A DNA stretch of 64,000 bases. Source: Cannabis sativa. Taxonomy: Eukaryota; Streptophyta; Magnoliopsida; Rosales; Cannabaceae. The stretch covers positions 14,960,001 to 15,024,000 of the forward strand of contig NC_083607.1 in the NCBI RefSeq assembly GCF_029168945.1, read 5' to 3'. This document shows, piece by piece, positions 34,510 through 47,234 of the stretch (position 1 is its first letter; every line of letters begins with the position of its first letter). The notes beneath the pieces are model-generated. The model ran no database searches. It was not told the DNA's origin and worked only from the letters and a program-made list of their open reading frames with translations. Position numbers and translations under genes: made by a program.

Positions 34510-36420
34510 TGTTGGGTTTTATGCCCTAAATAAAACTCTTTACAATCTGATTAGTTATCAACATAAGAAATTTGAAGTGATTGATGTTTGCATGAATTTT
34601 ACATGCTAATGGTTTAATATGTTTAATATGTTTATTACATTCATACACACAAAATCAGTTAAATCCAGATCATATGTTTATTCACAATTACAGTATCGTC
34701 AACACAGTGGAATGTGATTGTGATCATATGAATCAAAAGTTTTGGTCCCTGTTTCATCAGTGTTATTGGATTTACACTAATGTGATAATCAGCGATGATG
34801 TGTACTTACACTTGGAGTAAGTGTTATGTTCTTTCCAGGACATTAGTAAAGTATACTAGTTTCGAATGTATGGAGTATACATTGGACAGGACCGATATTG
34901 CAACTAAGTTAAGATATTACAAACTTACCGTTATACATATCTTTCCAAGTCAATATCAGTAGTTGATCTTAAGATTAAAAGAATCTAAATCCTGATATGC
35001 TTGGGCTCAACTCAGGAGTGCTATTCATGTTCTTTGATTTATTAGTTAAGCCTACTTTTGGGTCAGGGTGATACGTATATTTTGGGAACATGATAGTATG
35101 ATTGAGTGGGAGTGCTGAACATAAATATGGAATCTATAGCTTCTACTGGTGTATAGAAGTTAAGTGATGATTCCCTTCGAGCTTAGCAAATAGAAGTAAA
35201 TGGATGAGCTCTTGTTTAACTGACTAATTATTAGATCACTAAACACCATTTACAGGTAGCTAAGTGTTTTAAGGGGCAAAATACATTGAGGGGTGAGAAC
35301 GGTAAAGAAATCCCATCTCGATGTAAATCATCTATATAGAGGATCTTTAAATCACAATAAGGTTATAACAATGGTTAAATGAGATAGTATATTGGTATCG
35401 TGAAACATACAATATGCTCTATATAAGTCTGAGAGTGCAATTCTAAGTTCTAAGAGTGGATTCAACGAAGAATTAATAAGTAGGAATTTACTTGGTAAAT
35501 TTGGTTCACTTATTGAAAGCTCAGCATATAGATCCATGGTCCCCATTCTAGTTGAGAACATTCTGCTTGTAAGACTCATTAATTGATTCGTGATTGATCA
35601 ATTATAATTCTAAAGTTAGACTATGTTTGATTTTATGAATTTTCACTAAGTAGGGGTGAAATTGTAAGGAAAAGAGTTTTCTAGGTTTATTTATTTATTA
35701 ATGGACTTTTTATGTCTAATTAATAATTAAATTAAATGACAATATTATTTAATAATGTATTTTAATTATTAAATAATTAGTTTTGGCATTTAAAAGGTTA
35801 GAATTGGAAAATTGGCATTTTTGAGAAAATAGAGATAAAATTTGATAAAATTGCAAAATTAAGTGAGGCCCATTAACACCATATGGCCGGCCACTTAAGA
35901 GGCTTTTTCAAATTAATATTTTCATTATTTTAATGCCAAATAAATCCTAACCTAAACCTAGTAAGTTGCCTATAAATAGAAAGTGATGGCTCATTCACAA
36001 CACATGCTTTCATTAGCTTTCTGACAGAAATTTCTCTCTTCAGAAAAACTGAGCCTTCCCTCACTCTCTACCTTGGCCAAAATACTTCTCCCTCTTTTCC
36101 CTTCATCAATTTCGTGACCCTAGTGAAAGAGTAAGTGCCCACACACAGCAAGCAGTAACTCAATCATAGATTGGAAGACTGTGAAGGATCAAAGCTTGAA
36201 GAAGAAGGAGATTCGGGCTCAGATCTTGATTATACTCTGCTACAGAAAGGAATCAAGGGTTAGAGATCTGAGTGGAAGGAGACATTAATTCCGCTGCATC
36301 AATGTAAGGTTTTCTTAACTTTATATGTGTTTATTTTATCGTTTTAGAAAGTTCATATTTAGGATGTTAATAAACATACTTGTGAGTAGATCTAAGATCC
36401 TGGTAAAATAATTCCCAACA
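34510..36420 (+). repeat. 3' LTR of Copia B
   Basis: Nearly identical to the 5' LTR; followed by GATAT at 36421-36425. Confidence 0.95.
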
Positions 36421-36529
36421 GATATTTAGTAATACAAAACCATTACACCAATAATGTAATTCATATTCATTTAATCATATAAATAATATATATGTTACCT
36501 CGTAAAGCAACCATCTTCATAACATCATG

Positions 36530-36935
36530 TTGCCTAATCAGGCAAGTCGACGCTTTAATCTAATAATCTTGTATTGTATGGCCTAATCAGGTAAGCCCGT
36601 GCCATAGCCTGGCACCCATCTGCATCACCTAATCAGGTGAGCCTGTGCCAAAAACCTGGACCCATATATCATATAATTCCATCACCTAATCAGGTAAACC
36701 CATGCCACAATCTGGCACCAATATATCGCATCGTCTAATTTGACGAGCTCGTACCTATGCCCGGTACTTATCATGTCACTGACTCCCGTACTTACGCCTA
36801 TTACGTCACCAGGAAAATCGCATCACCTAATCAAGTGAGCCCGTACCTACACTCGGTACTCATCATATATCACTGACGCCCGTACTTACGCCCAGTACGT
36901 CGCCAAGAAAATTGCATCACCTAATCAGGTGAGCC
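36530..36935. repeat. Array of short palindromes in solo LTR S1
   Basis: About seven diverged units with cores such as CACCTAATCAGGTGAGCCC, each an inverted repeat (CACCT/AGGTG), at irregular spacing of 50-100 bases. Between units are words like GTGCCA...TGGCACC and CGTACTTACGCCCAGTACG, also self-complementary. Confidence 0.75.
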
Positions 36936-36987
36936 CATATATCACATGCATAATATTATCACATTATCAATACTCAACCAATCAGTC

Positions 36988-37181
36988 TTTTCAATATATA
37001 ACAATATTAACTATATCTCAATATTAATCGATTCATAACAATACTAATTGTATTACATACAACGTACTGTGCAGTACGATATACTTTTCAATATATAACA
37101 ATATTAACTATATCTCAATATTAATCAATTCATAACAATACTAATTGTATTACATACAACGTACTATGTTGTACAATATAA
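36988..37181. repeat. 97-bp tandem duplication in S1
   Basis: Two adjacent copies (36988-37084 and 37085-37181) beginning TTTTCAATATATAACAATAT, differing at a few positions near the end. Confidence 0.9.
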
Positions 37182-38677
37182 TTTTCTTACCTTTAATCCA
37201 GGTTCATACATTTCGGCCAACCCAAGTGGAGAACTATCCCCGATGATCTCGGCCCTATGTCACATCAACGATAAACCAATAAGTGTTTATCCCAAAACAC
37301 TGCTTAATATTCACATAAGACAATCTAGGGTTTTCTACCAAATTCCGTGGTATAAATGCACTAAAACATACTTATATTTGGGCTCTAAAATATACACCAT
37401 ATTGTAGAGCTCGTCGCGAGCTTCGAAACAGTATATAGAACATCCAAAATGGACACTCGAGTTAAAAGTTATGACAAAAATATGATTTCTCATCTCCTAG
37501 GAATTTCTAAAAATTATAAAACTCGAAAATCCCAATTTTCGCACTCACCGAAACGCTACCAAAACTTATCCAAATCACTCCAAACTTCACAGGGTGCATA
37601 TATACCATAAATATTACCATCCTTGCGTAACAGAAATAAAAATCGAGCCCTTAAACGAAAAACGCCATTAACGTTCGGACTAAGCTTTTAAAAGTTCAAA
37701 ACTCAATTTCTAACCCAAAAATCACCTCCAATTCAACAAGTAAACATCGATACTAGTCCCATAGGTACCAAAGAACAATTCTACGAAATCAAAATCTCCA
37801 TAACTATTCTAATTCACAAAGCTCCTTTATAAAACCAATCGTTTTTAGCTTAAAACGTAATTAAACCATACCTTAAGCTTTCTATCTTCAAGGATTTGCT
37901 ATCCCGCTACTACCAGAGCTTAGATCGCTAGATTTTAGGTTGAAAATCGAAGAAAATAAATATATAAAGAGAAAATTTTGTTGAAGGGAGAGAACGAAAG
38001 TTTCGTTAGTTTCTTTCGTTCGTTCTTCTTCTTCTATTATATATATTATATATGTTAACTTTAAGATATATATAAGTTACGTAATGAAACTTATCAATTT
38101 CAGTTAATATTATATAATAATAATAATAATATAAATAAAATTTTTATTATTAATAGTTATCTTATTATTTTTTAGCTACTTAGAAATCTTTATTTTTAGA
38201 GTCTTTGACCAACTTCGAATACTCTAAAATACCCCGATATTTCTAAAATCAACTTATCCTAATAATCCCATCATTGTTTCTAACTAAAACTATTGTGACA
38301 TTTTTGGCCTCCAATCGGGTCTCCAGGGTCGCCGAACATGAAAATATTTTTATTTCACAAATAACTCATATTATATCCATGTATTTTAAATAAATCTCTG
38401 TAATTCACAAATTACGCTTATATATCCACTTATCGAGTTTTCAGTGTCCCCAAACCTGAAAATATTTTTATTCTACATATAGCTCATATTACATTCACAC
38501 ATACTATATAAATCTCCGTAATTTAACAAATTACGATTATTTACTCACTTATAGTAAAATTTAAATTTTATGCTGAAATAAATTAGTAGGATCATAATCC
38601 CACTTACCTGTTTAACTCATAATATAAATATAAACCCTAATTATTTACCATTAGACTTATTGGGATATTACATTAAC

Positions 38678-38991
38678 ACTTCCCCCACGCCACAGAAGAA
38701 TAAGGAGGAGAAGTACACCTGCTTCACCCTCTTGATAGAGAAACCTTAGGCTATCTTCATGGCCACTCAGGGAACATTCCTGTACCAAAAGCCCTTTCCT
38801 ATTAGAAAGGAGATGGGAAGAGGGACATGTCAAAGTTCTAATGCTATCACAATGACCTAGGCCATGACACCAATGAAAGTCAATATCTGAAGAGGGAGAT
38901 TGAATACCTCATAAGGCGTAAAAATCCCCACCTGAATTCTTATATGCAAGACGACAAAACCCAGGCATAAGGAGCCCAGAACGGAGATCTA
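38678..38991 (+). pseudogene. Gypsy G gag, C-terminal part
   Basis: Resumes after S1. In shifting frames it encodes the segment common in Tat-like gags: a YHNDLGHDTNE-type motif (about 38840-38880) followed by a KREIEYLIRR-type helix (about 38897-38925). Stops and frameshifts interrupt it. Confidence 0.65.
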
Positions 38992-39600
38992 ATGCCACCA
39001 CATGTGGCAGGACACCTAGGGGTCTTCATTGGCGGACCCCACATTGCAGGCAAGACTAGCAAGGCTAGGGAGCGCTATGCTTGGACACTTCGTCACGAGC
39101 CCAAAAGTGATATCCTATCTATCGAAGATCAGAACTCTAAGCAACAAAAACCCATAAAGCCCACAATCTTCTTCAGAGAAGAAGATGCTGCTCAGGTGAG
39201 TTTTCTACACAATGACCCCCTGGTCAATACTGTACAGATCGAGAACATGACCATAGCAAGATGCATGGTGGACGACAGAGCCTCCCCCAACATTCTTTTC
39301 AAATCAAAATATCAACAGATGGGGCTCCAACTCATCGACTTGCCACCTTGCAACCAAGTAGAGAATGGCTTCTTTGACCAAGGCATTGCACCTGTCGGGT
39401 AAATAAGATTACCCCTCACAGTTGGAAAAAATCCAACCACCACAACACTGATGGCACAGTTTGTGGTGATCGACATTCCTTCAACTTTCAATGCCATGAT
39501 AGGCCGACAGGCCCTCAAGGACCTGAAGGCGATAACAACTTGGCCCTGTCCAAGGCCAAAAAAGAGAAGATGCCTGCCAAAAGCCAAAAAAAGGAGCCCA
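38992..39600 (+). pseudogene. Gypsy G protease region
   Basis: An open frame of 136 codons (38992-39402) includes FIGGPHIAG near its start, usual at the gag/protease boundary of Tat-like elements, and the aspartic protease region around MVDDRASPNILF. The catalytic signature is normally D-S/T-G or D-G-S; here the Gly position is altered, so activity is unlikely. After a stop at 39400-39402 the frame continues with a segment ending FNAMIGRQALKDL (about 39487-39525), the protease C-terminal flap. C inserted 200 bases further on. Confidence 0.75.
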
Positions 39601-39800
39601 GTAAGGGGCAATGAAGTCTAGCCCAAGGCAAGAACACTGACATAGATCCTCACTTTGGGGATCTTGTAGGAAGCTTGAGACCTGTATAAGAGTTAGAGGA
39701 AGTGGATGTTGATCCCACTTTACTGACAAGAGGACTAAAGATAAGGATAAGCTTAGCTCCAGAAATTAAATCAATATTGATAGAATTTCTGAGGGCAAAC
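39601..39800 (+). pseudogene. Gypsy G protease-RT linker
   Basis: An in-frame piece including LAPEIKSILIEFLRAN leads into the RT. C's insertion splits it; CAAAC is found at 39796-39800 and 52727-52731. Confidence 0.6.
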
Positions 39801-41682
39801 TGTTGGAATTATTTTACCAGGATCTTAGATCTACTCACAAGTATGTTTATTAACATCCTAAATAAGAACTTTCTAAAACGATAAATAAAACACATATAAA
39901 GTATTAGAAACCTTACATTGGGTGCAGCGGAATTAAATGACTCCTTCCGTTCAGATCTCTAACCCTTGTATCCTTTCTGTAGCAGAGTATTATAAAGATC
40001 TGAACCTGGATCTCTTTCTCTGAATCCTTGATGCTGAATCTCCTTTGCTGATGATCTTTCTTCACGATCTTCCTCACTATGATTGAGGTATTGCTTGCTG
40101 TGTGTGGGCACTACTCTAATCACTAGGGTAAGTTCGAAAATCAAAGGAAGAAAAGAGAGAGTGAGTGGCGGCTAGGGAAGAGAGATAGGAGGCTCAGGTT
40201 TTTCTGATTCAGAAAGTGTAGTTTTCCTGAAGCCTTCACTATCTATTTATAGCATTCCACTAGGGTTAGGTTTGAATTATTTGGCATTAAAATAATGAAA
40301 AAATCAACTTAAAAAGCCTACAAAGGTGGCCGGCCATGGCTTAGTGGATTGGGCCTTGCTTTTTGTAATTTTAACACTTTTGTATCTGATTTTCTCAAAA
40401 ATGCCAATTTCCTAATTCAACCATTTAAATGCCAATTCTAACTATTTAATAACTATAAATAATTATTAAATAATATTGTCATTTATCATATTTATTAATT
40501 GAACCATACAAAGTATCATAATTAACAAATATGCCCCTATTAACTCTTTCTTTACAATTTCCCCCTTACTTAGTGAAAATTTCACAAATAGACATAGTCT
40601 AACTTGTGAGTTATAATTGATTAATCAAAACCAATTACATGAGTCTTACAAACAATATTATCTCAACTAGTGCGGGGACCATGGGTCTATATAACCGAGC
40701 TTCCAATAAGTAGATCAAGAATTTAGCACTAAAATTCACTAACTTATTAATTCTTCGTTGAATCCACGCATAGAACTTAGAATTGCACTCTCAGTATATA
40801 GAATGCTCTATATGTTCCACCATATAGACACATCATTAGTTATCCAATATTATAATCCTAATGTGATCAATGATCCTCTATATGAATGATCTACACTGTA
40901 AAGGGATTAGATTACCGTAACACCCTACTATGTATTTTATCCTTAAAACACTTGACCCCGTATAAATGATATTTCAGCTTATGTGAAATGAGATCTCCAC
41001 CATTTATTTTCGTTTGTTCAAGCTCGAAGGAGATCAACCTTTGCTTACTATTCGCCAGATAGAAGCTATAGATTCCATGTTTATGCTAGCGCTCCCACTC
41101 AATTGCACTACCGTGTTCCCAAAATGTACGTATCACCCTGACCTAAAAGTAGGCTTAACTAACAAATCAAAGAACACATATAGCCTTTCAAGATTGAGCC
41201 TAATCATAACAGGATTAAGATCATTTGATCTAGGATCAACTTGGCGATATTGACTTGAATAGATTTTACGGTAAGTTTAATTAAATCTAAGTCAAAGTTC
41301 AATATCGGTCCCTTCCGATGCATACTCCATGCATCCAACCTGAGCTTTACTTTAACTAATGTTCTGGAAAGAACATAGTATTTCTCCAAATACAAGTAAA
41401 CTCTTGTTGTAGATTATCATATCAGTAAAACCCTGCGTCTGATAAATCTAGGAAAATTTATTCACATAGTCATGTTTACTTTCCAATGTGATGACAGGAC
41501 AATAAACATGATCAAGTATGTGAAAAGGGTTTAAGATGAATTTATAAATCAAATAGACAAGCAATTGATAAAGTGAACCAAAACATACACAAATGAATGA
41601 AAAATACTTTTGTTTCTTTATTGATGTTGAACAAAATAGATTACATTGAAATGGAGTTTTATTTAGGGCATAAAACCTAACA
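39801..41682 (-). repeat. 3' LTR of Copia C (left copy)
   Basis: 1882 bases. TATA motif reversed at 40243-40251. Closest relatives in the window are the LTRs of D and E. Confidence 0.95.
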
Positions 41683-41693
41683 AACTCCCACTT
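41683..41693 (-). promoter_or_regulatory. Polypurine tract of C
   Basis: AAGTGGGAGTT on the minus strand, adjacent to the left LTR. Confidence 0.8.
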
Positions 41694-42989
41694 GCACTAA
41701 TATAAAACTAATTAGTACATATCAATTAATCCTAAATTCTGACAGTGCTTTTCAAAGGCTGTAACACCCCGATTACCCGAGATGTCACATAGGATAGTCC
41801 GTATAAAACAATTTAATAAGATAAAGACAATCAAATACTGCTTTAATGAAAAATATCCAAGCATGAGATCTCATTGTTTAAAACAAAATACTTTTAGTAC
41901 TGTAAACTTAAATAAGAACTAGTTAAGTCAAAATAATAGTTCCAAAATGTTTAGCAGTTAAAAACATTAAAAGCAAAATACTGTGCCAGCCCCCTAACAT
42001 GCGGTCCACGCCTCGAGCTCTTCATTCTCACTGCTTAGCCTTACCCTTACCTGCACACAGAGTACCCGTGAGCTAACGCCTAGTAAGAAGAGCTATGTAG
42101 GACATAACCCTCCTAACTAGTTACTTGACATAATTTGCTCTTTTATATTAATCAACATTAATTCACATTCCTTAAATATATCCACAACGCATGTTGTTCT
42201 CACATGCACACATCAAGTCTCATACCGCACATTATACTCACATACGATAATCAACTATTCTCTCATGTTGATCAGACATGAGGTAACCTACCCTGCCTTG
42301 TGTTATTCTCACACTTGGCATCCAACAGGGCAATTAATTACCATAAGTTGTACTCACCCATGATAATGTTATAACCTGCAAGTGTTATGCTCACACAAGC
42401 AGCAAGACCCTAATATTATTCTCATGCTAATGATGCTCACAACATATAAGGAAATCACAACACTATCAAATTAAATAACAAACCAACCCAAGTTGTATGC
42501 ATAACATACACCCTGTGTACAGATGTCCACTCTTCTTACCTCAGTTGCTAAGACCACACTTGCTACCTCGAGCACCTCAACGAATTTCCTTGTTGAGAAC
42601 AAGATCCTAGACATTCATTAACACAACAATACACTCAAAATACATTCAAGTATGAATCTCTAAACTCATACAGAAACTTACGTAAAAATACGTAACACAT
42701 AGGTCCATTTTACTTGCATGACACACCATACATAAGCATTTATTATTTTGATTCACACAAACATATTACATGGACTCAAACAAACATTCTTAACGTAAAA
42801 CATGAATTCATACAACACATTTTTACGTAAAATTTACTAAAATACTATTTATTCTTATTAAAGTCCAAATAAATAGTTAATTAATCACTAATAATTATAA
42901 TAAATACCTACAGCAACCAATAAATAATAAAACATATTCCTTTTGATATCATAGACAGTAAATGGTATTTGAAAAATACATTTTACTAT

Positions 42990-43400
42990 TTTAACAACAC
43001 TTATCTATTTTTCATAATTAACTTAAGCATTAATTAAGTAAATTCATGAAAAATACCAAAATTAATTAAAAACCGAATCTAACTCTTCTAATACACTTTA
43101 TAATCTGTAATAAGTCATAATTAATTTTCTTTGAATTTTCTAAGCAACCTAGGTATTTTTCATAATTAATTTAATAAATAACACAAATAATTCATGAAAA
43201 ATACAAAATTAACCGAAATTCGAATCTACCAATTTTGCAATAGTTTATACCTCATAACTAATCATATAAAATATATTTAGATTTTTCTGAGTAATCTAAG
43301 TATTTTTCATAATTAATTTAACAAATAAACCAAATAATTCATAATAAATCAAATAATTGCAAGAAAATTATCAAACTTCATAGTAGGCCTAAGAACACCT
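42990..43400. repeat. Three diverged tandem units in S2
   Basis: Units of roughly 145 bases, starting near 43005, 43152 and 43294, each with TATTTTTCATAATTAA or similar followed by AAATAATTCATGAAAAATAC-like sequence. Confidence 0.6.
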
Positions 43401-43933
43401 AGCACAAGTCAAGAACTGAAAGAAAATCGAAAAATAACCTCCAAAAACCCCTGAACGGAGTGTCGCCGGAGTTCTCGTCGGTTTCGTCGCCGGTAAAGTG
43501 TAACTTTGTCTCCGATGGCTCTTGAAGCGTCCTTTTGATTGGGGAAGCTCTCCACAATGCTCAGGACCTCAAAACGATCAAGAAAAGTGGTCCGAGAGGG
43601 CAGATCGGGGTTGTCTTCTTCGTTGGCGGTGTACCGCCTTTAATGGAGTCAAAATTTTGGATTTTCGTTTTGGACGTTAAAGCTTCGTTTTCTTACGTCA
43701 AAAACAATCCTTAGGGTCCCATGCACCCAAATATAACCTCCCTTGACCCAAGAACAAGCTTAAACACGTTCGAATTCGAGTCCGTAACTAAGCCGCACCT
43801 TTGAAGCTTCAAAAATGGCGAATCTCAAAACGACGACTTCCGCCCCTTATACCACGTTAAAAAGCTTCCTTAGGTCGTATATAAGTGATCCCAAACCCCC
43901 ACGTTCACCCAGGTTTCACTACGCCGTATACGT

Positions 43934-43959
43934 GCTCTCTCTCTCTCTCTCTCTCTCTC
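43934..43959. repeat. CT microsatellite
   Basis: About thirteen CT units inside S2. Confidence 0.9.
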
Positions 43960-44127
43960 GTTGGTTCTCTGTTTTGGGTGAACGAAAATAGAGTTTAAAA
44001 CCTAATTTCTATCGTGTTTAAACCCAAGCAAAATATCGCATTGAACCGAAGTGGAGCGATTCCCATTCCACCAAAATAGGCGTTCGGTTCCGTTTCGGTT
44101 CGTGAATACGTATCACATATACATACT

Positions 44128-44129
<2 letters not shown>

Positions 44130-44201
<72 letters not shown>

Positions 44202-44215
44202 TAATAATAATAATG

Positions 44216-44266
<51 letters not shown>
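44130..44266. repeat. AAT microsatellite
   Basis: About 45 AAT units with a few GAT/ACA interruptions, inside S2. Long Ile-, Leu- and Tyr-rich frames on both strands here are translations of this repeat. Confidence 0.95.
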
Positions 44267-44454
44267 TACCCATATAACAATATCCAGACATATGTATCTA
44301 TTAGGCATTATACACATGCCAATAAAATCAAATATTATATCATCATAAAAATAATCCCATACATATTTAAATCCATAAATATGTAACATAAAAAAAAATA
44401 CTCTCAGCTAAATAAAATTACAAAAATACCCTTTCGGAGTTAGCGGATATTACA

Positions 44455-45250
44455 AAGGCTGTCACGGCCAGGACTTTGGTAAATGGATCAACTAGGTTGT
44501 CCTCTGTGTCAACTTTCTCAACTAGTACATCCCCTCTTGCCACGTATTCTCTGATAATGTGATACTTCCTTTTAATGTGTTTGCTTCTCTTGTGGCTTCG
44601 AGGTTCTTTACTGTTTGCTATTGCTCTATTGTTATCACAGAGTAGTACCAGAGACTTTTCCATTCCAGGAACAACACCTATGCTGGTGAAGAACTTTCTT
44701 AGCCAGACAAGTTCTTTAGCAGCTTCGCCGTCGCTATGTATTCGGCTTCCATAGTTGAGTCCGATATCGCGGTTTGTTTAGCACTTCTCCAAACCACCGC
44801 TCCACCCCCAAGAGTAAACACCATCCCAGATGTAGATTTCCTGTCTTCAAGACTTGCCTGGAAATCTGAATCAGTGTAGCCTATGGGATTTAAAGCACCA
44901 CCCTTGTAGACTAACACAAGATTCCTTGTACTCTTTAAGTATTTCAGAATATACTTAACTGCATTCCAATGTTCTTGTCCTGGATTAGACTGATACCTGC
45001 TCACAATTCCAACAGCATAACAGATGTCAGGTCTAGTGCATAGCATTGCATACATTAGACTTCCAACTGCAGAGGCATAGGGAATTTTCGCCATGTCCTC
45101 TATCTCTTGAGGATCAGTCGGTGACTGTTCCTTAGATAGACGAATACCATATCTAGAAGGCATGTTTGCCCCATTGGTGTTGTTCATGGAGAATCTCTCT
45201 AAGACTTTGTCTATGTAGGTTGTTTGAGAGAGCAAGAGATCTGTTCTTTC
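44455..45250 (-). pseudogene. Copia C RNase H and C-terminus
   Basis: Downstream part of the pol reading. Landmarks are MYAMLCTRPDICYAVGIVSR, NPIGYTDSDFQAS (catalytic Asp region), GGGAVVWRSAKQTAIS and STMEAEYIATA. A frameshift near 44730 moves the rest into another frame (44418-44663) with LLCDNNRAIANSKEP and HIIREYVARGDVLVEKV. The reading then reaches S2; the last few codons and the stop lie beyond it, near 41710-41758. RNase H removes the RNA template after first-strand synthesis. Confidence 0.88.
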
Positions 45251-46340
45251 GGTTTCCGATAGTCTGAATACCAAGAACATAGGCTGCTTCACCCAAATCT
45301 TTCATATCAAATTGAGTGTTGAGCCATTCCTTGATGTGAGTCATTTTCTTGACATTGTTTCCAATGATCAAAAGGTCATCAACATAAAGGACCAGGAATA
45401 CTACTATTTGGTCTTCCTTGAGTTGGTAAACACAAGGTTCATCTTCATTCTGAATAAAGCCGTAGGTCTTGATGATTTCATCAAACCTTTTGTTCCATGA
45501 GCGAGAAGCTTGCTTAAGTCCATAGATAGACCTATTTAATTTGCAAACTTTCTTCTCCTGCCCAGGAAGAACATAACCTTCTGGTTGCTCCATATAGATG
45601 GTTTCTTCAAGTACCCCATTAAGGAAGGCAGTCTTGACATCCATTTGCCAGATTTCATAATCGAAAGCAGCAGCTATGGAGAGAAGAATTCGGATGGATT
45701 TGAGCATGGCAACAGGACTAAAAGTTTCCTCATAGTCCACGCCTTCTCTTTGGGTATAACCCTTGGCTACAAGTCTAGCTTTAAAAGTTTCGACTTCACC
45801 TCCAACTCCTCTTTTCTTCTTGTAAACCCACATGCATCCTATCGGATGATAGTCGTCAGATGCGTCTACATATTCCCAGACTTTGTTCTTTTTCATGGAA
45901 TCCATTTCTGAATCCATGCCGGCTGACCATCGTTTCCGTTGCGGACTAGCCATTGCCTGTTTATAGGTTAATGGATCGTCATCAATACCCTCACCTACGA
46001 CCATATTGATTTCACCATCCAAGCCATAACGAGCAGGTTTTGTTGAAACCCTCCCACTACGACGAGGTGTGGTGATCTTCTGAACAGAAACTTTAGTAGT
46101 AGATTTCTCAGTTGGTTCAACTGAGGGAGTGGGATTGTCCTCTTCACGTGTGGAAGAGAACGGAACATTGGAAGGACTTATATCTGAAAGCATTTCCTCC
46201 AACACTACTTTACTTTGTGATTTGAAATTCTTAATATAGTCCTCTTCAAGGAAAGTGGCATTTGTAGAAACAAACACTTTATCATCCTTGCGACTATAAA
46301 ATAGTCCACCCCTAGTCTCTTTAGAATTACCGACAAACAT
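45153..46340 (-). pseudogene. Copia C reverse transcriptase
   Basis: This segment of 395 codons is in frame with the integrase upstream. Landmarks in order are WVYKKKRGVGGEVETFKARL, GVDYEETFSPVAMLKSIR, IWQMDVKTAFLNG (catalytic Asp), IYGLKQASRSWN and VLYVDDLLI with the YVDD catalytic box intact. A short deletion in a CT run near 45226-45236 shifts the frame before RNase H. The N-terminal 120 residues are the acidic, Ser/Pro-rich linker usual between Copia integrase and RT. This is the most complete RT in the window. Confidence 0.93.
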
Positions 46341-46403
46341 GCAAACTTCAGTTCGTGACTCAAGTTTGCTGTCTTTCTTTCTTAAGACATGAGCAGGGCA
46401 CCC

Positions 46404-47207
46404 CTAGATTCTGTAATGCCGTAAACTAGGTGTACGACCATTCCAAAGTTCTAAAGGTGTCTTAGGGATTGATTTAGATGGAACAACATTTAAAATGGCG
46501 GTTGCCATCTGAATTGCATATCCCCAGAAGGACGTAGGTAGAGTTGAAAAACTAGGCATAGACCTAACCATTTCCAAAAGCGTGCGATTCCGTCTTTCTG
46601 CAACTCCATTTTGCTGTGGAGTGCTAGGGGCGGTTAATTGGGATTCAATTCCAAGTTCAATTAAATGATCTTTGAACTGCATATCCATATATTCTCCACC
46701 CCTATCAGTTCGCAAGATCTTTAATGATTTACCTAATTGGTTTTGGGCCAAAGCATGAAATTCTTGAAACTTTGCAAATGTTTCAGATTTCTTATGCATA
46801 AGGTAAATATGTCCATATCTAGAGTAATCGTCAATGAAAGTGACAAAGTACTCATAACCACCTCGGGCTTTGACATTTAAAGGTCCACGGACATCGGAAT
46901 GTACGAACCCTAGGGGTTGTTTGGCACGCTCTCCCTTTCTAGAGAAAGAACGTTTAGTCATTTTTCCTTCCATGCAGGACTCACATACTGGCAATTCACC
47001 TAAGACGACATTTTTCAATGGACCGTCTTTGGTTAGCCTATTGAGTCTATCAAAGCCTACATGACCTAAACGTAAATGCCATAGATATGTTTCATTATCA
47101 TCAACGATCTTTTGCTTTTTGTGGTTTCTAGGTTTAGCTACTTTAAAAAGTTCGTTATGTAGGGCAAATGGTGTTTCTGGTCTAAGAACATAAAGCCCCT
47201 GTTCCAT
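46404..47207 (-). pseudogene. Copia C integrase
   Basis: A segment of 267 codons. The N-terminal zinc site is seen in WHLRLGHVGFDRL and CESC. The catalytic core has FVHSDVRGPL, TFIDDYSRYGH and NGVAERRNRT, which together hold the D, D and E residues. A TAG at 46404-46406 sits where a Trp codon is expected, and the frame continues into RT. The core itself looks intact. Integrase inserts the DNA copy into the genome, giving the 5-bp duplications seen around each element of this family. Confidence 0.93.
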
Positions 47208-47234
47208 GGATGCAACACAAATCTGAATGTCATT

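Larger units (their letters stand above)
26174..36420 (+). mobile_element. Copia element B, full length, GATAT target duplication
   Basis: LTRs 26174-28083 and 34510-36420 differ at fewer than about twenty positions by eye, so this is the youngest full copy. GATAT flanks it (26169-26173, 36421-36425). The interior has a 3.75-kb leader, a gag with zinc knuckle carrying one stop and one frameshift, and an eroded pol relic. It cannot supply its own RT or integrase. Confidence 0.95.
25634..38672 (-). mobile_element. Solo LTR S1, split by Copia B, TTAAC target duplication
   Basis: On the plus strand it begins TGTAACGCCC and ends GGATATTACA. TTAAC lies on both sides (25629-25633 and 38673-38677). 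Without B (26174-36420) and one copy of B's duplication it is about 2.8 kb. No coding sequence. S2 has similar ends and a shared inner stretch with ACCTGCAC and CACCCGTGAG-like words, so the two are related. Minus orientation is inferred: reversed, the ends read TGTAATATCC and GGGCGTTACA, a form known in large chromovirus Gypsy LTRs. Confidence 0.75.
41760..44454 (-). mobile_element. Solo LTR S2, AAGGC target duplication
   Basis: 2695 bases from TGTAACACCCCG to GCGGATATTACA (plus-strand view), with AAGGC at 41755-41759 and 44455-44459. No coding capacity. Its ends and the ACCTGCAC/ACCCGTGAG stretch resemble S1. Minus orientation is inferred from the reversed ends (TGTAATATCC and GGGGTGTTACA), seen in large Gypsy LTRs. 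It inserted in the last codons of C's pol, so it is younger than C. Confidence 0.8.

Noticed and set aside
36530..36935. Regularly spaced short palindromic repeats that resemble a CRISPR array
   Set aside because: Units are diverged, spacing is irregular, spacers are themselves repeated, and the array lies inside a plant solo LTR.
43995..44389. Long Leu-, Ile- and Tyr-rich ORFs on both strands
   Set aside because: They are translations of the AAT microsatellite at 44130-44266.
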